The position numbers and the translations under genes are program-made. Positions 57,747 through 64,000 of a stretch of 64,000 nt of DNA are shown one piece after another. Numbering within the stretch: position 1 is the first letter of the stretch; the number at the start of each line of letters is the position of its first letter. The stretch is from NCBI GenBank assembly GCA_025617745.1, contig CM046862.1, forward strand, positions 53,323,097-53,387,096, given 5' to 3'. The stretch comes from Heliocidaris erythrogramma (Eukaryota > Echinodermata > Echinoidea > Camarodonta > Echinometridae). The notes under the pieces were generated by a model. It was not told the origin of the DNA. It saw only the letters and a list, made by a program, of their open reading frames with translations, and ran no database searches.

Positions 57747-60239
57747 GCGTTTATTTTCTTATTAAAAATACTGGAAATAATGACCTTACTGTGAGTTATC
57801 TCATTATTATTATTATTTTGATATATTGGCATGGTTTTCAGTAGTATGCAGAATCCCCTCCATTTCAGATCCATTTCTAATTTAATTCACATGACGTTTG
57901 AGTATTCCTGAGCGCGCTTTTCCAAGTCCGGGGAAAGGCCTGATGGTCAGTTATCACAAATGCTGTTCTTTTTTTCTTTCAGGCACTTTGGGGGAGCATT
58001 CTCAGAAACACATTTGCACATATATAGTTATTGTTTTATTTGCTATAATGTACATTACTGCTACACAGTTTTGCTTTCATTTTCAATTTTATTGTTCATC
58101 TTGATTGATTGGCCAAATAAATTGAATACTTTAATATAAAATGGGTACAAACTAACTACAGAGATAGAGACTTATACACGAAAAAGGGCCTTCGAGATAA
58201 TCTTGTTAGAGCTTGGAGCCTACCGGATGTGAAGAGGGAGCGAAATCTAGAGGGTTGGAGCGGCTACTTTGAATGCCATCTCGCCTTGGAAGCAGTGTTG
58301 TATTCAAGCCCCACCCCCCCCCCCCCTTTTGTCCTATTACATAACGCTCCTTTGTTCCATTTCCTGTCGTAGAAATGCCTATAGGGTGGATTTTTTGTAT
58401 TATAAGCCCATGATACTTTCTTTTATGTATTTACTACATTGTGATCACAGCTTGTATACAAGTAGGAGAGTGGGAATATAATGTAGATTCCAAATTAATG
58501 TTTCGGGAGAGTAGAAATAAAATATACATGTATATTTCACTCATAACACATGGGTTTTCCCGAACAGCAGCGCACCGCACAAGGACCGTTTGATGTTAAA
58601 TGTGATAATACTTGGCGGGCGGCAGATCCCGCCCACGGCCAGCTGTAAGGATAACTCCCGGGCGGATATAACCACCCACGGCCCGCTCTGGCAAGCAACA
58701 AAAAAAAGAAAGAAAGAAAAAAAAAAGGTTTTCATTCTAAAGGGGGGGGGGGGGGGCAGAATCGACAAAAGGGCGGAACTTTCATGGTCAAAATGCATAT
58801 TTTTCTTCCAAAAGAGGGGGGGGGGGGGACTGGCCGGAAGTGCCCCCCACCCCGATCCGCTACTGACTCATTGGATCAATCTCATTTTCACAGAAAAGTT
58901 AGTCAATAAGTGTAAGAACACTTCTGCCATGTTATTTTGCTCAAAATCTTTTCGTTAGGCCATTTTGATTGAGGGGGAAGATATTATTAATATTCTTTTT
59001 TTAGTTTAGTTAATACGATCGTCTTCACGAACTGTGATTTCGGCCTTCTGTTCATATCTTGCGGTTACTTTGATGAGTGCAAGACGAAAAGCTTCAGTAT
59101 GTCTCTTTTCAACGCCATTTTATTAGGGAACAAAGCAACGAGAATTTACATTACTTTTCTTTTTCATAAATGACCTGTCCAGACACAAGGCGTGTTGGTA
59201 TTGTAACTGTAATTTGATATAAGCTCTAAATGCGCGTCATCATCAGTCGAAAGCAAAACATGGCGACCTACATGACCTATATCTAATAAAGTGTTCGTCT
59301 AAAGGAAAAATATATCTTCCTTGACGAGGATCAAAAACAAACCAGGAACAAAGTGAGGTATTTTCAGTTATCGGGTAAACTTCTTTTTGTTTCTGAGTCT
59401 TTGCTAGTTCGTTTTGCTTGCTTGTATTTTGTATAATTATGTATTCATTTTCCGTCAATTAAAACAACAAATAATAATACATTCGCAATTATGAAAACAA
59501 ACCGATTTAAAAAAAAAAAGAAGACGGAGGGATGGCCAAACTCAGCGTTATTGGAACAACGCTGTTTCACAGAGGGGTCCCTCTGTCCCTCGATAACGCT
59601 CGCAAATAAAATTTGTACAGAAAGGCACGCCACTACCAAAATATGAGCACATTCGGGCACTTCACTGCCGAAACATGATGATAATTTGGGCACCCCGATG
59701 CCCGAATATGAGTGGTTAACAAAATATCGGCACTTCCGTAATCCTCGAGGGCAATGGGCACTGCAACACTGTTTATAAGTTAGTTGAGTGCCGATGTACT
59801 TGTAAGAGCTGGTGGTTTAATTTGATTTATTTTATTTTATCTTTTATAAAATTTTATTTTTATTTTATTCAGATTCCACATTTACAAGTGAAACTGACTA
59901 CGTAAACTGTTTGAACTGGATTTCTGATTGGTGTAAAGAAACAAACAAAACAAAGATAAATACAATATTTTGGCATGAAAAGAAAAAATATATCAATAAA
60001 AGCAGAGTTAATTATTTACATCAGTATAAATCAATCAAGTGTTTCTTCAAAAGATATTTGAACCTACTTAAGTAAGGGGTAACTTTTAAATTCTGTTCTA
60101 ATGAGTTCCAATAGTTAGGACCATTGAAAAGTATAGTTTACTGGCAAAAGCAGTTCGAGTTTGGGGTAAATAATAATCGTTGGCTTGCCTGGTGTAATAC
60201 CTGTGTAAAGTGCTATTTTTGCAAGCAGTCGTTTCAAAA
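57747..60239. other. Non-coding stretch with G/C runs
   Basis: Poly(C) at 58314-58326, poly(G) at 58741-58757 and about 58817-58829 in patches that look like fragments of dispersed repeats. No gene. Confidence 0.4.
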
Positions 60240-61690
60240 CGAATTGCATACTACTTCTATCTACATCGACGACATCTTCTTCCTCTGGACCAGGGAGGAA
60301 GACAGCCTCCAAACCCACTGATACCCACCAGTACCTCCACTCATCCAGCTGCCACCCCCGTCACTACAAAACCAGCATCCCCTACAGTCAGGCCCTCAGA
60401 CTTCGCCGTATCTGCTCTGAGGATTCCGACTTTTCCTTCCATGCCAGGAACTTGAAGAGACATCTCGTAGCCAGGGGCCATAGCGCCAGGACAGCCCAAC
60501 AAGCCATCAACAAAGTTCTTTGCCTCCCCAGATCTGAAGTTCTCAAACAGAAAACTGACAGCCAGGATACCAATGACAGAATACCTCCCGTGACCACCTT
60601 CCACCCTAATCTCCCTCCTCTCCGCAATATCCTTCATGACAACCACCGTATTCTCAACACTTCTGATCGTCTCCTACAGGCTGTTCCCAGTACCCCAATC
60701 CTGTCTTATCGACGCCCCCGCAACCTCAAGGATCTCATCGTTCGTGCTGAAGTCCCCCCCCCCCCCCCCCCCCTCGCTCTCGCCATTCTTCTCCCATTCA
60801 GCACGGCACCTTCAAATGTACAGCCAACAAATGCACCGTATGTGCTATACACATCCACGAGAATGACACTTTCGCCAGCAACTCTACCAACCTCCCTCAC
60901 CAAACCAAGGGCAATATCACTTGCACCACCACTAATGTTGTATATCTCATCACTTGCAGAGTCTGCAGGACCCAGTACGTAGGGGAAACCAAGACCACAC
61001 TCAAGAGACGCTTCTATGGGCACAGATCCACTGTCAACACAGCCAAGCTTGACACTCCAGTGGGCCACCATTTAACCTTCCTAACCATTCCATCACCGAT
61101 ATGATTCTACGGGGCATTGAATATTTAGGTACCCGTCCCGACACAGTCCGAACCAGCAGGGAGAAGTACTGGGTGAGACGACTTCGCACCATCCAACCTC
61201 ATGGCCTCAACATCCAGGAGGGAAATGATTAATACATCTTTTTACTCCCCTTCCTTACATTATTACATATATTCTTGTATACAGCAGACAGCAAATATAT
61301 ATTTTTTCACCACACTTTACTTTATATGCCATATATTTTGCTCTTGGTGTCTGACAACTCGACTCCCTCTTTATTTTCTGCCCTACCACTCCACTGCACT
61401 GGGGCTCATTACTCTCCTTGGATCTCCACGCCTTTGTATTTGTTTTAATCCCCCTCCACACCCACTTGACTCATGGTTTTTGACTCCCCACACTCCCCTT
61501 TTGTTCCCATTGTTTTGTGTCCACAGCTCCTCCCTTACAGTTCCTGTTACATGTAATCTGTTTTGTGTCTGTAGTCTATATGCTTGTCTTGCTTTTTATG
61601 TTTGTCTTTTTGCCTCTGACGAAGATTCTGCTAGGATCGAAAGCTCAGGCCCCTTTTGACTCCTCTTTAATAACAGTGCTGTCTAATATA
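60240..61690 (+). pseudogene. Broken Penelope-like retroelement (RT remnant plus GIY-YIG endonuclease)
   Basis: An RT motif YIDDIFFLWT is at 60262-60291. After an internal deletion, the frame from 60311 reads KPTDTHQYLHSSSCHPRHYK and then IPYSQALRLRRICSEDSDF, the linker typical of Penelope-like elements, and stays open to a 20-base poly(C) run at 60754-60773 that shifts the frame. The GIY-YIG nuclease follows from 60937 (VVYLITCRVCRTQYVGET) and is shifted again near 61070. The last coding words (REKYWVRRLRTIQPHGLNIQ) end near 61230. The 3' region to about 61690 has CCTCTGACGAAGATTCTGCT. Penelope-like elements use a reverse transcriptase fused to a GIY-YIG endonuclease for retrotransposition. 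This copy is dead. Confidence 0.85.
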
Positions 61691-62022
61691 ATTTGATCAG
61701 ACATGTAGAATGTAGCCATCATGATTGGTCATATAACACGACCTGACCGTGCACGGCAAAAAGGCTCTAAAGCACGGCTAAACTGCGGGTTCGCGTACCT
61801 CTGATGCGTGCAAACTTAAAACGCAATGAAGTCGCGTAGTTTAATTGTCATTTTATCGCAGGGATTACATGCGCGCATTGAAGCGCGGATGACATTTGTT
61901 GGCTGCACTTATGTGATGTCATCCAGGAAAGCAAATGGCAGCCTCCATGTGGCGTTTTTATGGGGTCGTAACCATTTTTATAGACTTCATAATCATATTG
62001 CCGACCCGTTTTTATAAAACTA
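61691..62022. other. Non-coding stretch between retroelement remnants
   Basis: Nothing recognised. Confidence 0.4.
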
Positions 62023-62181
62023 TTCATACATGGTTGTGAGTTCGTGCTTAGTGCGATCCGGCTACACGCAGGTTTTATCGTGGTGTCCAACACACTCGGC
62101 TTGCGCCTCGTGCGTATAGTACACCACGATAAAAAGCTTTGTGTTGCCAGATCACCCCAACGCACTCCCAACCATGTATTA
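62023..62181. mobile_element. ~159-bp hairpin MITE
   Basis: ATACATGGTTGTGAG at the left pairs with CTCCCAACCATGTAT at the right. TTTTATCGTGGTGT at 62072-62085 pairs with ACACCACGATAAA at 62120-62133. The middle parts are imperfect. Confidence 0.75.
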
Positions 62182-62254
62182 ATAGTATATTTGTAAATTC
62201 AAAGATAGTTTGTTAGCGTTTATCCAATCCGTAACCGTTTTAAGTTCGGCATTT

Positions 62255-62942
62255 AAAACAGTGACGAGTTCAATAGGATCGTGATGTCATTCCTAGGTAC
62301 AAAAAACAGTGACGAGTTCAATAGGATCGTGATGTGTGTAGAACAGATTTGAGTCATCCACAAAGAGTATAAAACAAAGAATATCAGACGACTTTGTAAT
62401 ATAATTTACATAAATTATAACTAAAAGAGGGCCCAAAAGGCTTCCTTGGGGAACTCCGCAATCAACAGGTTCGTGGGCTGTCTGTCTGGGGGATATCCAG
62501 TTCATTTTCGAATAGCTTTGTGAGACAAACTGCAAAGGGGAAAACATCAACAACAAAGAAATGTATTATTTCTTTCCTTTTAATTAAACATAATTGAATG
62601 GGTATTGCCTTATACAACCAGGCAGTAGTTAAGAAACGATCAATAATTATCTTATCGACTCGGTGGGGCAGGGCCTTTCCCAGAGAAATGAATTGGTTCC
62701 TTTTCTATCTTAGGGTTAGAATGGCTGTAAACAATACGATTGTGAAACCAGTCACTGTCATTCCTAGGTACAAAAAACAGTGACGAGTTCAATAGGATCG
62801 TGATGTGTGTAGAACAGATTTGAGTCATCCACAAAGAGTATAAAACAAAGAATATCAGACGACTTTGTAATATAATTTACATAAATTATAACTAAAAGAG
62901 GGCCCAAAAGGCTTCCTTGGGGAACTCCGCAATCAACAGGTT
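62255..62942. repeat. 187-bp direct duplication (62285-62471 and 62756-62942) with a third short copy
   Basis: The two copies are offset by exactly 471 bases and look identical over TGTCATTCCTAGGTACAAAA through CCGCAATCAACAGGT. A further 33-base piece (AAAACAGTGACGAGTTCAAT...) lies at 62255-62287, directly before copy 1. The duplicated stretch is part of the LINE RT on the - strand. Confidence 0.9.
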
Positions 62943-64000
62943 TAGTAGAAGAGTCAGATTTTATTTACTGTAACAAAATTAATTGTACTCTACCTGTAAG
63001 ACAGCTCTTAAACCACTTCAATATATTCCCTCTGATGCCATAGTAAGCCAGTTTATGTAGTAGTGTCTCATGAGTGATGGTATCAAATGCCTTACAGAAA
63101 ACAAGGAACATACTCACAGTGTGATTAGACTTATCAAATGAACTAGAGATTTGATCTATGAGAGTTGAAATAGCATGGGTCTTGATGTGGTTTTCTCTGA
63201 AACCAAACTGAGATTCAGATCTAATATTGTAATTTCTAAGAAATGTAACAGTTTTTACGTTCACTATTTTCTGATTTTTTTTCTGAATTATAGGATCACT
63301 TTAGCAATTTTCATTTTAGCTGGAACTTGGCCAGACTTCAAAGATAAATTGAATATGTAAAACAACGGGTCAGCAATGGAATCGATAATGTTTTTAAAGA
63401 GGAAATTGATTATAGCGTCGTAACCAGGAGATTTGTTTATTTCAATCCTAACTAAATTATCTAACTCCTGCCTATATGCTGGGGTAAAGAAAATAGAATT
63501 GTCATTTGGCATTGTTAGAAATTCGTTAAAGGATTTATCACCTGGAATAATGGTCTGAGATAATTTGGAGCCTACTTCAGTAAAATAGGTGGCAAAGGTA
63601 TTAGCTATTACGTGATTATTTTCAATAAAGGCGTCATCAACGCGCAACTTAGAAATTGACTTTCATTGTAAATTCCTTACCCTTATTCAGAACATCATTT
63701 ATGATTTTCCAAGTGTTTTAATGTAATTTTGAAATAGATGTAGGTGTTCCACAAAGTATCCCTTTTTCGCCAAGCGAAAGGAAGTGTATTTCATTCGAGA
63801 AGAATAGCTTGGTTTAGAAATAAAGTTGATATAAAAATTATTTTTGCGATTTAATGGATCGTAGAATTGATTTTATAACCCAAGGAAGTTTAGGTATACG
63901 CTTATAATCATATGCCCGATGTTTTGGGGGTTCAGTGGTATGCAAACATGCAATTTATGCAATCATGGGAAATCCTGAAATAAAATCTTGCATGTGGCTA
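62290..64000 (-). pseudogene. Broken Jockey/CR1-type LINE (reverse transcriptase), running off the window
   Basis: On the - strand, 5' to 3': TWKIINDVLNKGKEF near 63710, then 63647-63288 (RIEINKSPGYDAIINFLFKN, IADPLFYIFNLSLKSGQVPA, KMKIAKVI), then 63264-62965 (QFGFRENHIKTHAISTLID, KAFDTITHETLLHKLAYYGI, RGNILKWFKSCLTGR), then CGVPQGSLLGPLL and ILFVDDSNLFYTHHD (RT catalytic region, VDD in place of ADD). The stretch that normally links KIAKVIP to the QFGFR motif is missing, and stop codons or frame changes separate the blocks. The end is confused by the 187-bp duplication. Non-LTR retrotransposon, inactive. Confidence 0.85.

Noticed and set aside
60341..61071. - strand ORFs opposite the Penelope-like element
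   Set aside because: Shadows of the + strand coding remnant, whose motifs are clear.

Overview
This window looks like non-coding-rich nuclear DNA from a marine invertebrate. It has no bacterial-style packed ORFs, many microsatellites and long poly(G)/poly(C) runs, dense foldback and MITE-like elements, remnants of non-LTR and Penelope-like retroelements, and widely spaced short exons with GT-AG introns. An echinoderm or other deuterostome is my best guess. It rests on a general impression of the repeats and of the WSC/Sushi gene content, not on a diagnostic gene.

The only convincing cellular genes are two tandem paralogues on the + strand. Gene A joins five exons (24261-24348, 25714-25959, 28277-28483, 29996-30077, 30847-31681) into a 485-residue protein. 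Gene B joins six exons (40545-40638, 48555-48806, 49480-49701, 50597-50695, 52266-52344, 52910-53306) into a 380-residue protein. Each encodes a signal peptide, one WSC domain (8 Cys), one Sushi/CCP domain (4 Cys), a transmembrane helix and a basic cytoplasmic tail. The exons share the same phases (1-1-1-2, with one extra phase-1 linker exon in B), so the pair arose by duplication. The tails are not recognisably similar. Tail A is about 275 residues, with YxN, YxxM and proline-rich motifs; tail B is about 125 residues, with two YxN motifs. I infer cell-surface receptors with divergent intracellular partners. I cannot name the family or a ligand.

1-24 kb: no gene. It holds microsatellites, a 208-bp tandem duplication, a 1-kb foldback element (3389-4410), a SINE (8878-9294), a 1.24-kb element nested in a small MITE (9297-10681), a hairpin element (11131-11405), a TIR element (11649-12309), a mariner-type MITE (13639-13846), two TIR elements that carry tRNA-like sequences (17060-17603 and 21494-21880) and LINE-type 3' tails.

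24-32 kb: gene A, with a GATG/GGT-rich satellite-like intron 1, a LINE 3' end in intron 2 and palindromes in intron 4.

32-39 kb: a 5.7-kb foldback element with ~1.05-kb terminal inverted repeats (33004-38693). It interrupts one copy of a tandemly duplicated repeat whose second copy still has the unoccupied site. 39-54 kb: gene B, with a very long intron 1 filled with mobile elements. 54-64 kb: a GGAT/GAAT tandem array, several MITEs, a broken Penelope-like element (60240-61690) and a broken Jockey/CR1-type LINE on the - strand (62290-64000) containing a 187-bp duplication.

All exon joins, motif calls and repeat boundaries were read by eye. No alignment, folding or database search was run.
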